This document shows positions 19,391 through 27,473 of a stretch of DNA of 43,222 nucleotides, in pieces; within the stretch, counting starts at the first letter, position 1; each line of letters starts with the position of its first letter. Under the pieces are notes generated by a model. The model did no database searches and had not been told where the DNA came from. It saw nothing but the letters and a program-made list of their open reading frames with translations. The stretch is taken from NCBI GenBank assembly GCA_017304655.1, contig JAFKLY010000011.1, positions 1-43,222 of the forward strand, in the 5' to 3' direction. Made by a program: the position numbers and the translations under genes. The DNA is from Sphingomonas sp. GTDB lineage: Bacteria > Pseudomonadota > Alphaproteobacteria > Sphingomonadales > Sphingomonadaceae.

Positions 19391-20998
19391 TCAGAATGCG
19401 CTCCGCTTCTTGAGTATCTGTGTCGTCAGCCAGACTTCTCCGGGGGCGGCCTGCGGGGGTTCCGGCCGCCATGCCGTCGGGAGGCCTCGGAGCGGCGCCG
19501 GCGGAACGGCGCCGACGATGTCGCCCGCCACCAGGGCGCTCAATTCGCGCCAGCCGCGCCGCTCGACACGGGCGATGATCAGCGCGTCATAGCCATCCAG
19601 CGAGGCGAGCGGTTGCGGATCGAGCAGGCGCCCGCCCGGTAGCACACGCTGCGCGGACTTGCCGTCCAGCGAGAGCAACCATTGCTCATTGTCGTCCGGC
19701 GCGGCCCATGCGTGCGCGAAGTAGACGCGCCCCCAGTCGTAGCTGGCATAGATGAGCGCCCGATTCGATCCGGTCTGCGCCAGCGCCTGGCGAAGGCCGC
19801 GCTCGGGGCCGGAGGCGAACCAGTTGGCGTGATGATGATAGATCAGGGTGCCGATCGCGCTGCCGCAAAGCGCCATGACCAAGGCGATCGACCGCGCGCG
19901 CCGGATGGCGGGCGCCGTCGGAACCAGGCGGGGTGTGAAGCAGACGGCGGCGAGCAGAATGGTGAGCAGCACGAGCCAGTTCTGTGCGGACGGGTCCAGC
20001 CAGGGATAGAGCCGCAGCAGCGGCCCGCCGAGCAGCACCAGCACCGCGCCCGTCGCGGCGGCGGCGAACAGCAAGGCGACCGGGTGGTCGTTCTCGGCGG
20101 CGCCGTTGCGGCGTCGGCGTCGCATCAGGCCGCGAAGGCCGATCAGGATGAGCAGCGCCGTCCCGCCGAGCATCAGGGCGGCGCCGGGCATCAGCACCAG
20201 ATCGGCATTGTGCGCAATCAGCTTGGAAGTGAGGACGACCAGGCCTTGCGGCGTCATGGCCTCGGTCCGCGTCCCGTCAAGGATCTGCTCGACGAGCGGC
20301 GGGAGCCAGACCGGAAGGATCAGCGCCAGCGCGCCGAGCCGGCGCCACGCGTCCGCGCGGTTGGCAGCGGACAACAGAAACGGCAGGAACAGGCTTGCGG
20401 CGGCGAGCATCCCCGCGATGCCGCACAGGCCGAGCGCGGCCGCGATGGCGGTGAACATGAGCAGCGGCACCGGGCCGCCCATCTTGCCACGCGTGAGCAC
20501 GATGGCGAGCAGGCAACAGAACAGCGCGAAGATGAACGGATTGGGACCGATCCCGATGACGGCCGCGACGACCCGGGGAGACAAGGCGATGAGAAGGCCG
20601 GCGATCAGCGCGACACGCCGGTCTATGCGCAGGGAAAGCGCCCGGATCAGCACGGCCAGGCCGATCATCGCGATGAGAATGTGGGCCGCCCGCAACGCCC
20701 GGGGGCTGGCAGCAACGAAATGCCAGATCAGCCAGTCGACCAGCAGCGGCAGCGGCGCGGTGCGTGCGGGTGCGGGGAGCAGGCGGGGCTCGGCATTGCC
20801 GGCGATCCAGCCGGCCAGGCGCGCGAACGGCATGTTGACGGCGCGAAGCTGCGCGACATCGCCCAGGCCGGGCAGATCCTGCCAGGCAAAGCGCAGGGCG
20901 CTGGCGGCGAAGATCAGGAAAGGCAGCAGGAGTAGTGCGCGGAACAAACCCTCGAGCGGATGCCGCTCCACCAACGCCCCGCTTGATCGTCGCCCCAT
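19391..20998 (-). CDS. Polytopic GT-C-like glycosyltransferase-family membrane protein
   Basis: A 535-residue inner-membrane protein with about ten or more hydrophobic helices and a soluble C-terminal part. It is clearly paralogous to the protein at 22187-23842: both have R-x-VALIAGLL-x-ALSP in the fourth/fifth helix region and a similar C-terminal domain (LDGYDALIIARVERRGW against LAGYRTLLVGRIELNSY). GT-C enzymes move sugars from polyprenyl-phosphate donors on the periplasmic side. Here the first-loop acidic motif is reduced to D47 in LGDVAQL, where the paralogue has D-E, so activity is uncertain. It is the last gene of the cluster, 88 bases after the GT2-GtrA gene. Confidence 0.7.
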   Translation of the reverse strand: MGRRSSGALVERHPLEGLFRALLLLPFLIFAASALRFAWQDLPGLGDVAQLRAVNMPFARLAGWIAGNAEPRLLPAPARTAPLPLLVDWLIWHFVAASPRALRAAHILIAMIGLAVLIRALSLRIDRRVALIAGLLIALSPRVVAAVIGIGPNPFIFALFCCLLAIVLTRGKMGGPVPLLMFTAIAAALGLCGIAGMLAAASLFLPFLLSAANRADAWRRLGALALILPVWLPPLVEQILDGTRTEAMTPQGLVVLTSKLIAHNADLVLMPGAALMLGGTALLILIGLRGLMRRRRRNGAAENDHPVALLFAAAATGAVLVLLGGPLLRLYPWLDPSAQNWLVLLTILLAAVCFTPRLVPTAPAIRRARSIALVMALCGSAIGTLIYHHHANWFASGPERGLRQALAQTGSNRALIYASYDWGRVYFAHAWAAPDDNEQWLLSLDGKSAQRVLPGGRLLDPQPLASLDGYDALIIARVERRGWRELSALVAGDIVGAVPPAPLRGLPTAWRPEPPQAAPGEVWLTTQILKKRSAF

Positions 20999-21086
20999 CG
21001 GGCCATCATAACGCGCGAAACGCGCTTGACCATGCCTTGCGAAATTTTGCCGGCTTGCCGGGCGGGTGAGCGCCCGGCGCGCCGCG

Positions 21087-22190
21087 TCAGCCCTTCTTCT
21101 TCCAGGTGAAGAAGGCGGACATCACATAGTTCCACACCACGCTGACCGTAATGCCGGCGAGCGCCGAAAGCGCCCAATAGGATTTGTGGGAGAACAGCCA
21201 GTCCGCCACGCCGACATTGGCCGCGGCGCCGAAGGCGCAGACCAGATTGAAGCTGATCCAGCCTCGCAGCAGTGCCCAGCCCTTCAGGCGCTGGTCGCGA
21301 TAGGTAAACATGTTGTTGAGCAGGAAGTTGCTGGTGATGGCGACCAGCGTGGCAGCGGTCTGCGCCGCAGAGAAGGTCTGATCGAAGCCTTTGAACAGTG
21401 CCGTCAACACCGCGAAGTGGACGAACACGCCCAGGCCGCCGACCATCGCGAAGCTGAGGAAGCGGACGGGGACGAGATGGCCCACCATCTTGTCGAGCAG
21501 CAGCTGGACATATTCCCATAGCACGAGGCTATCGAGCTTGCTCTCGCCAAACTGGCGGGTGCGGAAGGTGTAGGGCACTTCGGCGACGCGCAGCGGCGTC
21601 GGCGCGCTCGCGGCAATGTCGAGCAGGATCTTGAAGCCCACGGTCGAGAGGTGCGGCAGCGAGCGCATGAAGGCGTCGCGGCGCATCATCATGAAGCCGC
21701 TCATCGGGTCGGAAATCGGCGTCTGGGTGAGGCGCAGCGCGAGCTTGGTCGCGAACTGGCTCATCTTGATGCGGCTCTCGCTCCATTCGCCCATGCCGCC
21801 GCCTTCGACATAGCGGCTGCCCACGACCAGGTCGACATCGCCCTCGCTGATGCGCTCGAACATCGCCTTGAGGATGGTTTCGTCATGCTGCAGGTCGGCG
21901 TCCATGATCGCTACATAAGGCGCGGAGGTGGCGAGAATGCCCTCGACACAGGCGCTGGACAGGCCGCGCCGGCCGACGCGCTGGAGCACGCGCACGCGCG
22001 GATTGGTCAGCGCCAGCGCGCGGGCGGTGTCCGATGTGCCGTCAGGCGAATTGTCGTCGACGAACACCAGCTCCCAGGCGATGCCCGGCAGGGCTTTGTC
22101 GACCAGATCGACCAGCAGCCCCACATTCTGAGACTCGTTGAAGGTCGGCACGACAATGGAAAGCTGGGCCGGAAGCAGGGGAGCGGTCAT
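21087..22190 (-). CDS. GT2 polyprenyl-phosphate glycosyltransferase fused to a GtrA domain
   Basis: A 367-residue fusion. Residues 8-230 form a DPM1/GtrB-like family 2 glycosyltransferase: LSIVVPTFNES, VDDNSPDGT (44-52), MDADLQHD with the metal-binding DAD at 97-99, and SDPMSGFMMMRR. Residues about 235-367 are a GtrA domain with four hydrophobic helices (VRFLSFAMVGGLGVFVHFAVL, SNFLLNNMFTYRD, end AFFTWKKKG). Such fusions attach a sugar to undecaprenyl phosphate and help place it in the membrane. The product would suit the two flanking GT-C-like proteins as donor. Its ATG overlaps the stop of the upstream GT-C gene by four bases, so they are coupled. Confidence 0.9.
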   Translation of the reverse strand: MTAPLLPAQLSIVVPTFNESQNVGLLVDLVDKALPGIAWELVFVDDNSPDGTSDTARALALTNPRVRVLQRVGRRGLSSACVEGILATSAPYVAIMDADLQHDETILKAMFERISEGDVDLVVGSRYVEGGGMGEWSESRIKMSQFATKLALRLTQTPISDPMSGFMMMRRDAFMRSLPHLSTVGFKILLDIAASAPTPLRVAEVPYTFRTRQFGESKLDSLVLWEYVQLLLDKMVGHLVPVRFLSFAMVGGLGVFVHFAVLTALFKGFDQTFSAAQTAATLVAITSNFLLNNMFTYRDQRLKGWALLRGWISFNLVCAFGAAANVGVADWLFSHKSYWALSALAGITVSVVWNYVMSAFFTWKKKG

Positions 22191-23842
22191 TCAGGTTCGT
22201 CCACAGAAAGGCGGCCGGGAAGGCGCGCCGTTGCCGGCTTCTCATAGAGCTGACCGGTGAAAGCATAGTTACCGGGGCGGTAAACGGCCCGTTTGCCGCG
22301 CCAGCCGCCCGCAGCCAGGCTCGGCGCGACGTCCGCCGGCGGCGTGAGCGAGGCCGTGCCCCGCGCGATGGCGCGCAGATCCTGATAGCTGTTGAGCTCG
22401 ATCCTGCCGACCAGCAGCGTGCGATAGCCTGCGAGCGCGGAGAGCGGTTGCGGCGCGGCCGAGGCGTCGCCACCACGCGTGATCCGGATCACGCCCTGCC
22501 CGTCCGGCGTCAGGAGGAACTGCGTCAGATTGTCGCGGTGGGCGCGATAGAGCGGGAAGAAACCCCACGGCCATCCGCTGCCGACATGGACCATCGCGAC
22601 CGGGGCAACGCTTTCGGCCAGCATCGCCTCCAATGTGCGCGACGGGCCATGAACGAACCAGTCGGCGCGCTTGAGGAAACTGATCTGCGCCCAGCACGCG
22701 CTGATCGCCAGCAGCGCCAGCGCGCCGAGGCGCAGCGCGCGCGCGGGCTTTCCGGCCGGCGCGATCAGCCCGTCGGCGGCCAGCGCGACAAGCAGCGCGA
22801 CCGGCGGCATCATCCAGATGTTGTAGCGCGGCGCGAGAGCATCGAAGCCCTTGATGACGAAGGCGGCGACCAGCGTAACCACGATGCCGGCGGCCAGCGC
22901 GACCGCCGTGGCGATGGCCGGCTCATGCCGCGCATCCAGCCCCTTGCGCGCCAGGGTCAGGCCAAGGCCAAGGGCGCCGAGCAGCACGAGGAGGCCGAGG
23001 CTGCCGAGATAGGCCGCCGCGACGATCGGATCGAGCAGGATCGGGCTGCTGGCGAGCAACTGGAGCAGGAAGGCGGCGATGTCGCCCAGGCCCGTGCTCG
23101 CCACCTGGCTGGTCGAGCTGATCGACGCGGCGCCGAAAATGAACGGGGCGAGGCCCGCCCACAGCACCAGCATCAGCGCATAGGCCGCAATCACCCGGAT
23201 GGCGGCGCGGACGGTCGGCGCGTCGATGAAGATCGCCAGCGTGAAGGCCGAGGTGGCGACCACGCCGAAGAAATGCGTGTAGGCGCTGAGCAGGCCGAGC
23301 AGCACGAACAGGGCGAGCCGCGCCGGCCGGGCCGCGACGCCGCCGCCGATCACGAGCGCGAGCTGCGCACAGCTCAGCGCGAAGAAGACGGAGTAAGCGC
23401 GAATCTCGACCGCCGTCTCGACCAGCTTGGGCGAGAGGGCCAGCAGCAGGCCGGCGATGAGCGCCACGCGCGGATTGAAGCGGCGCGCGACGGCGGTGAG
23501 CAGCACGGCAAGGCCGCTCGCCGTGATCGCGGCATGGAACAGACGGAAGGCGAGCGCATTGTCGCCCCAGATGCGCCAGCCGATCATGTCGAGAAAATAG
23601 CTCACCGGCGGCATGCGGTCCGGCGGCACGCCGAAGGGCAGCTTGAGCGTGCCGGTCAGCCAGGCGAGCAGCGGGCCGGGCGTCAGCGTCGCGCCGGAAA
23701 GCTGGGTGGTCTCGTCGATCCAGATGTTTTGCGCCTGCGCGAACCGGATGACGGCCATCGCGAAGATCAGCAGAACCGGGGCAAGCACCAGCCAGAGCCG
23801 TCCCTTGCCTGTCGCGCCTTGGTTCACAGAAATCCCCGTCAT
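22187..23842 (-). CDS. GT-C family (GT39/PMT-like) membrane glycosyltransferase
   Basis: A 551-residue polytopic membrane protein. After a first helix comes the periplasmic loop motif IWIDETTQLSG with the acidic pair D43-E44, the place where GT-C enzymes keep their catalytic or metal-binding acids. About ten further hydrophobic segments and a C-terminal soluble part follow. It probably transfers a sugar from a polyprenyl-phosphate carrier to an envelope acceptor; donor and acceptor are unknown. The downstream GT2-GtrA gene probably makes the donor. The ATG at 23842 is preferred; an in-frame GTG at 23860 is possible, and neither has a good Shine-Dalgarno. It is the first gene of the three-gene cluster. 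Confidence 0.8.
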   Translation of the reverse strand: MTGISVNQGATGKGRLWLVLAPVLLIFAMAVIRFAQAQNIWIDETTQLSGATLTPGPLLAWLTGTLKLPFGVPPDRMPPVSYFLDMIGWRIWGDNALAFRLFHAAITASGLAVLLTAVARRFNPRVALIAGLLLALSPKLVETAVEIRAYSVFFALSCAQLALVIGGGVAARPARLALFVLLGLLSAYTHFFGVVATSAFTLAIFIDAPTVRAAIRVIAAYALMLVLWAGLAPFIFGAASISSTSQVASTGLGDIAAFLLQLLASSPILLDPIVAAAYLGSLGLLVLLGALGLGLTLARKGLDARHEPAIATAVALAAGIVVTLVAAFVIKGFDALAPRYNIWMMPPVALLVALAADGLIAPAGKPARALRLGALALLAISACWAQISFLKRADWFVHGPSRTLEAMLAESVAPVAMVHVGSGWPWGFFPLYRAHRDNLTQFLLTPDGQGVIRITRGGDASAAPQPLSALAGYRTLLVGRIELNSYQDLRAIARGTASLTPPADVAPSLAAGGWRGKRAVYRPGNYAFTGQLYEKPATARLPGRLSVDEPE

Positions 23843-23896
23843 GTCCGTGGCCAGTGTCACGCGGCCGGATGCAGCATCAGTCGTCTCTGGCGCAGA

Positions 23897-23926
23897 CCTA
23901 TCATCGGCGCCCTAAAATTCTGTCAA
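23897..23926 (-). promoter_or_regulatory. Possible promoter of the glycosyltransferase cluster
   Basis: On the minus strand a perfect TTGACA (23926-23921) overlaps the zapE stop codon. GATAGG (23902-23897) follows after 18 bases and is a poor -10. A start near 23890 would leave a 30-50 base leader before the GT-C gene, making the cluster independent of zapE. Confidence 0.35.
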
Positions 23927-25041
23927 GCCGCATGGGCGCCGTGGCCCAGCGCCAGATAGGCGTCGGACTGCATCTCCATCAGGCGCGAGACGGTGCGCTC
24001 GAACTCGAACTTGCCGTCCCCTTCCGGATAGAGCTGCTGCGGCTCCGCAGCAGCACCGGCGATCAGCTTCACCTTATGCTCGTACAGCGCGTCGATCAGC
24101 GTCACGAAGCGGGCGGCCTCGTTGCGGTTTTCCGGTCCCAGAACGGGGATGCCGACGATGAGGATGGTATGAAAGCGCCGGGCGATGGCGAGATAGTCCG
24201 CCGCGCCGCGCGCTTCCTGGCACAGCCGCTTGAAGGAGAAGACGGCAACGCCCTTGAGGCTCTTGGGCACATGCAGCGTGCGCCCGCCGCCCACGTCGAG
24301 CTCCTCGCTCGGCACATTGGCGCTGTCTTCCGGCGGATAGTCGGTGAGGCGGAAGAAGATTTCGCGCAGCTTGGCAGTGGTCTCATCGCCATTGGGCACA
24401 TGCCAGGTATCCATGCCGCCAAGACGATCGAGCCGATAGTCGGTCGGGCCGTTGAGCGGCAGCACGTCCAGCCGCTCCTTGAGCAGCGCGATGAAGGGCA
24501 GGAACAGCTCGCGGTTGAGCCCGTCCTTGTAGAGGTCGTCCGGTGGCCGGTTGGAGGTAGCGACCAGCGTCACGCCAGCATCGAGCAGGGCCGTGAACAG
24601 GCGCGACATGATCGCCGCGTCGGCCATGTTGTTCACCACCATCTCGTCGAACAGCAGCACGCGCACCTCGGCGGCGAGCGCGGCGGCGACCGGCGGGATC
24701 GGGTCGCCCGTCTCGCTGTCCCGCGCGGTGCGCAGGCGGGCGTGGACGTCCAGCATGAACTCGTGGAAATGGATGCGCCGCTTGGCGGGGCCATCCAGGC
24801 AATCGCGCAGCAGGTCCATCAGCATGGATTTGCCGCGCCCGACGCCGCCCCACATGTAAACGCCGCGCACCGGCTCGGGCGCCTTGCGCAGCATCCGCCA
24901 CAGCACCGATCCGCGCTTGGGCGTTTCTTCCAGTTCCTGCTGGAGCCGTCTCAGGCGGACAGCAGCGGCGCGCTGGTCCGGATCGGGTCGGAGTTCTCCC
25001 GCAGCGACCAGCTCCTCATAGCGGGAGAGGAGATCGGTCAT
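23923..25041 (-). CDS. zapE: Cell division protein ZapE (AFG1-like ATPase)
   Basis: A 372-residue AAA-like ATPase of the AFG1/ZapE family. In E. coli ZapE binds FtsZ and affects Z-ring stability; the mitochondrial relative helps protein turnover. Seen: Walker A GGVGRGKS (65-72), Walker B VLLFDEM (128-134), sensor-1 region VATSNRPPDDLY, and the family stretch HFHEFMLDVHARLR. Its ATG at 25041 overlaps the stop of the GFA gene by four bases. sdhB lies further upstream on the same strand; this sdhB-zapE neighbourhood is common in alphaproteobacteria. Confidence 0.93.
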   Translation of the reverse strand: MTDLLSRYEELVAAGELRPDPDQRAAAVRLRRLQQELEETPKRGSVLWRMLRKAPEPVRGVYMWGGVGRGKSMLMDLLRDCLDGPAKRRIHFHEFMLDVHARLRTARDSETGDPIPPVAAALAAEVRVLLFDEMVVNNMADAAIMSRLFTALLDAGVTLVATSNRPPDDLYKDGLNRELFLPFIALLKERLDVLPLNGPTDYRLDRLGGMDTWHVPNGDETTAKLREIFFRLTDYPPEDSANVPSEELDVGGGRTLHVPKSLKGVAVFSFKRLCQEARGAADYLAIARRFHTILIVGIPVLGPENRNEAARFVTLIDALYEHKVKLIAGAAAEPQQLYPEGDGKFEFERTVSRLMEMQSDAYLALGHGAHAA

Positions 25042-25505
25042 TGCGCCTGTGGCGATGCCTCGGCGACGGGGGCGGTGTGCTGCTCGCGCGGGCGCATGGC
25101 CTCATGCTTGGGCAGCGCAGGGTCGAAAAAGTCCCACTTCGGCGCGTCCTTCAGGTAGATCACGCTCTCGGGATAGACCAGGTCGGGGTCGTCGAGCGAA
25201 CCGGCCTGTACCATGATGAACTCGCCCGGCAGATCGCCCGAGGTGTAGAGCCTGCCCGCGCACTCGCCGCAGAAATGGCGCGTCACCTTGCCGCCGGTGT
25301 TGCCGTGGTTGGTGTAGGTCTTGGGCGTGCCGCTGAGCGCGAGCTGGCTGTTGTGGATGCCGATGATGGTCGTGTGGCCGGTGCCGGTCGCCTTCTGGCA
25401 ATCCTTGCACGCGCATTGGGAGACGAACACCGGTTCGCCCGAAATCTCGTAGCGCAGGGCACCGCACAGGCAGCCGCCCACCAGCTTGCCGGCTTTCTCT
25501 CCCAT
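25038..25505 (-). CDS. GFA family protein (glutathione-dependent formaldehyde-activating-like)
   Basis: A 155-residue zinc-binding protein of the GFA/DUF636 family. The metal-binding cysteines are placed as usual: GGCLCGALRYE, then QCACKDCQKATG, then HFCGECAGRLY. The C-terminal part ends with the family stretch WDFFDPALPKHEAM, followed by a short Ala/Pro/Gln tail. Only a few members act on S-hydroxymethylglutathione, so a formaldehyde role should not be assumed. AAGGAG lies 8 bases before the ATG at 25505. The long frame reaching upstream to 26369 is just overlap with sdhB. The gene sits 29 bases after sdhB and is coupled to zapE. Confidence 0.88.
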   Translation of the reverse strand: MGEKAGKLVGGCLCGALRYEISGEPVFVSQCACKDCQKATGTGHTTIIGIHNSQLALSGTPKTYTNHGNTGGKVTRHFCGECAGRLYTSGDLPGEFIMVQAGSLDDPDLVYPESVIYLKDAPKWDFFDPALPKHEAMRPREQHTAPVAEASPQAQ

Positions 25506-25534
25506 CCCGTTCTCTCCTTGCTGCGGCATGCCGG

Positions 25535-26320
25535 TCAGAGTGCGCGCTCGACCATCATCTTCTTGGTTTCGGCAATGGCCTTGGCGGGCGAGAGGCCCTT
25601 GGGGCACACATTGGCGCAGTTCATGATGGTGTGGCAGCGATAGAGGCGGAAGGGGTCTTCCAGCTCGTCCAGACGCTCGCCGGTATATTCGTCGCGGCTG
25701 TCCGCCAGCCAGCGATAGGCCTGGAGCAGGATCGCCGGGCCGAGGAACTTGTCGCTGTTCCACCAGTAGCTCGGGCAGCTCGTCGAGCAGCAGGCGCACA
25801 GGATGCACTCGTAGAGACCGTCCAGCTTCTCGCGGTCCTGCGGGCTCTGCAGGCGCTCCTTGCCGCTCGGCGGCGGGGTCACGGTCTGCAGCCACGGCTT
25901 GATCGAGCTGTATTGCGCATAGAAATGCGTGAAGTCGGGGACGAGGTCCTTGATCACGTCCATGTGCGGCAGCGGCGTGATCTGCACCGTGCCCTTGCAG
26001 TCCTCGATGGCGGTGGTGCAGGCAAGGCCGTTCTTGCCGTTGATGTTCATCGCGCAGGAGCCGCAGATGCCCTCGCGGCAGGAGCGGCGGAAGGTGAGCG
26101 ATGAGTCCTGCTCGCCTTTCATCTTGATGAGCGCGTCGAGCACCATCGGGCCGCAATTGTCGAGGTCGATCTCGAACGTGTCGTAGCGCGGGTTCTCGCC
26201 CGAATCGGGGTCGTAGCGATAGACCTTGAAGTTCTTGACGTTGCTTGCACCGTCCGGCGCCTTGTGGACAGCGCCCTTCTTGCGGACAACGCTGTTGGCG
26301 GGGAGAGAGAATTCGGCCAT
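25535..26320 (-). CDS. sdhB: Succinate dehydrogenase iron-sulfur subunit
   Basis: A 261-residue SdhB, the electron-transfer subunit of complex II. All three cluster sites are intact: [2Fe-2S] C81, C86, C89, C101; [4Fe-4S] C172, C175, C178; [3Fe-4S] C182, C229, C235 with the final C239 returning to the 4Fe site. It carries electrons from the flavoprotein SdhA to ubiquinone at the inner membrane. The ATG at 26320 gives [10 protein letters not shown]; the open frame upstream to 26407 is Arg-rich and unrelated. sdhC, sdhD and sdhA are not adjacent: the neighbour upstream is a divergent lipid kinase gene, so sdhB is transcribed separately from the rest of complex II. Confidence 0.96.
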   Translation of the reverse strand: MAEFSLPANSVVRKKGAVHKAPDGASNVKNFKVYRYDPDSGENPRYDTFEIDLDNCGPMVLDALIKMKGEQDSSLTFRRSCREGICGSCAMNINGKNGLACTTAIEDCKGTVQITPLPHMDVIKDLVPDFTHFYAQYSSIKPWLQTVTPPPSGKERLQSPQDREKLDGLYECILCACCSTSCPSYWWNSDKFLGPAILLQAYRWLADSRDEYTGERLDELEDPFRLYRCHTIMNCANVCPKGLSPAKAIAETKKMMVERAL

Positions 26321-26472
26321 CGCTCGTTCGATCCCTGGCAAGGCGCGCGACGCATGCCGCAGCGCACATAATCGGCGCCTCCTAGCGCGTCGGTCCGCGC
26401 GGCTCAAGGGGGCGAGGGCGTTGGGCGCATATGGGAAACCATTGAATTGCGGCGACGGCGCGGCCAGATGTC

Positions 26473-27339
26473 ATGAATGGACAGTATCGCACGCGCATGA
26501 CTCGCAGTCTCCTGATCGTGAACGAACGCAGCGGCAGCTTCGATCCCGCACTGGTCGAGGCGCTGGAGCAGCGCTTCGTGCAGGCCGGATCGCCGCTCGG
26601 CCGCCGGCTCGTGCTGGGCAAGGAAGCGTTGCCTGATGCCGTAAGCGCGACGGCGCAGGGGCTCGATCTGATCGTCATCCTCACCGGTGACGGCACGGTC
26701 AGCTCTGCGGCCGATGCGCTGGCCGGCTGGGACGGCACGCTGCTGGTGCTGCCCGGCGGGACGATGAACCTGCTCTCCCACGCGCTGCATGGCGCGCTGG
26801 GCGCGGAGGCGATCGTCGAGGCCTATCTGGGTGGCGAGGGCAAAGCCTTGACCGTGCCGATGATTCGCGCCGGCGCGCTCACCGCCTATTGCGGCATCAT
26901 CGCCGGCCCCACGGCGCTGTGGGGCGATGTGCGCGAGGATCTGCGCAATGGTGATCTGGCGTCGCTGGGCGAGACGGTGCCGCGCGCGCTCAATGCCACG
27001 CTGAAGGCGCCGGGCGTCCGGCTGGAGGGCGAGGACGAGGAGGAGTTTCCGGCGCTTTATCTGGAGCCATGGCAGGACGGCATCCACGCTTATGGCATTC
27101 AGGCCGCCGGCGCGGGCGATCTGCTGCGGCATGGCCTGGCCTGGCTCAAGGGCGATTTTCGCGAGGGGCCGAGCCGGATCGTCGGCGTGGAGACCGATCT
27201 GGACGTGCTCACGGCGGGCGAGCGGCTGGAGCTGCTGGTCGATGGCGAGCGGGAGCATGCGGTAGCCCCGCTTCGGGCGCGCTGGGCGCAGTCGCCTGTG
27301 CATTTCCATTCGGTGCGTGGCGCCTATAGCTGGCGCTGA
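26473..27339 (+). CDS. Diacylglycerol/lipid kinase family protein
   Basis: A 288-residue protein of the DAGK_cat fold, ATP-dependent kinases acting on lipid hydroxyls (diacylglycerol, sphingosine and similar). Seen: SLLIVNERSGS, the nucleotide-binding GDGT at 72-75 in ILTGDGTVSSAAD, and PGGTMNLLSHAL (94-105). The C-terminal half is the usual beta-sandwich. In a sphingolipid-making bacterium a ceramide or sphingoid substrate is conceivable but cannot be read from the sequence. Starts at 26473 and 26497 are both possible, and neither has a clear ribosome site. The gene diverges from sdhB. Confidence 0.85.
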   Translation: MNGQYRTRMTRSLLIVNERSGSFDPALVEALEQRFVQAGSPLGRRLVLGKEALPDAVSATAQGLDLIVILTGDGTVSSAADALAGWDGTLLVLPGGTMNLLSHALHGALGAEAIVEAYLGGEGKALTVPMIRAGALTAYCGIIAGPTALWGDVREDLRNGDLASLGETVPRALNATLKAPGVRLEGEDEEEFPALYLEPWQDGIHAYGIQAAGAGDLLRHGLAWLKGDFREGPSRIVGVETDLDVLTAGERLELLVDGEREHAVAPLRARWAQSPVHFHSVRGAYSWR

Positions 27340-27473
27340 CGAGAGCCTGCGCGGCGCCAGGCACCGGTCCCGACCCGCGATCGCATGGCTTGAGTCGATG
27401 CGAGAACGCCGCGAACCCGCAATGGGGCATTTTACCCCTTTTCAGCGGAACGCCGCTTTGCTTAATTGTTGCT

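Noticed and set aside
25038..26369. A 443-codon minus-strand frame joining the GFA gene to sequence upstream
   Set aside because: Its upstream part is an out-of-frame reading of sdhB. The GFA domain begins at the ATG at 25505 with its own AAGGAG.
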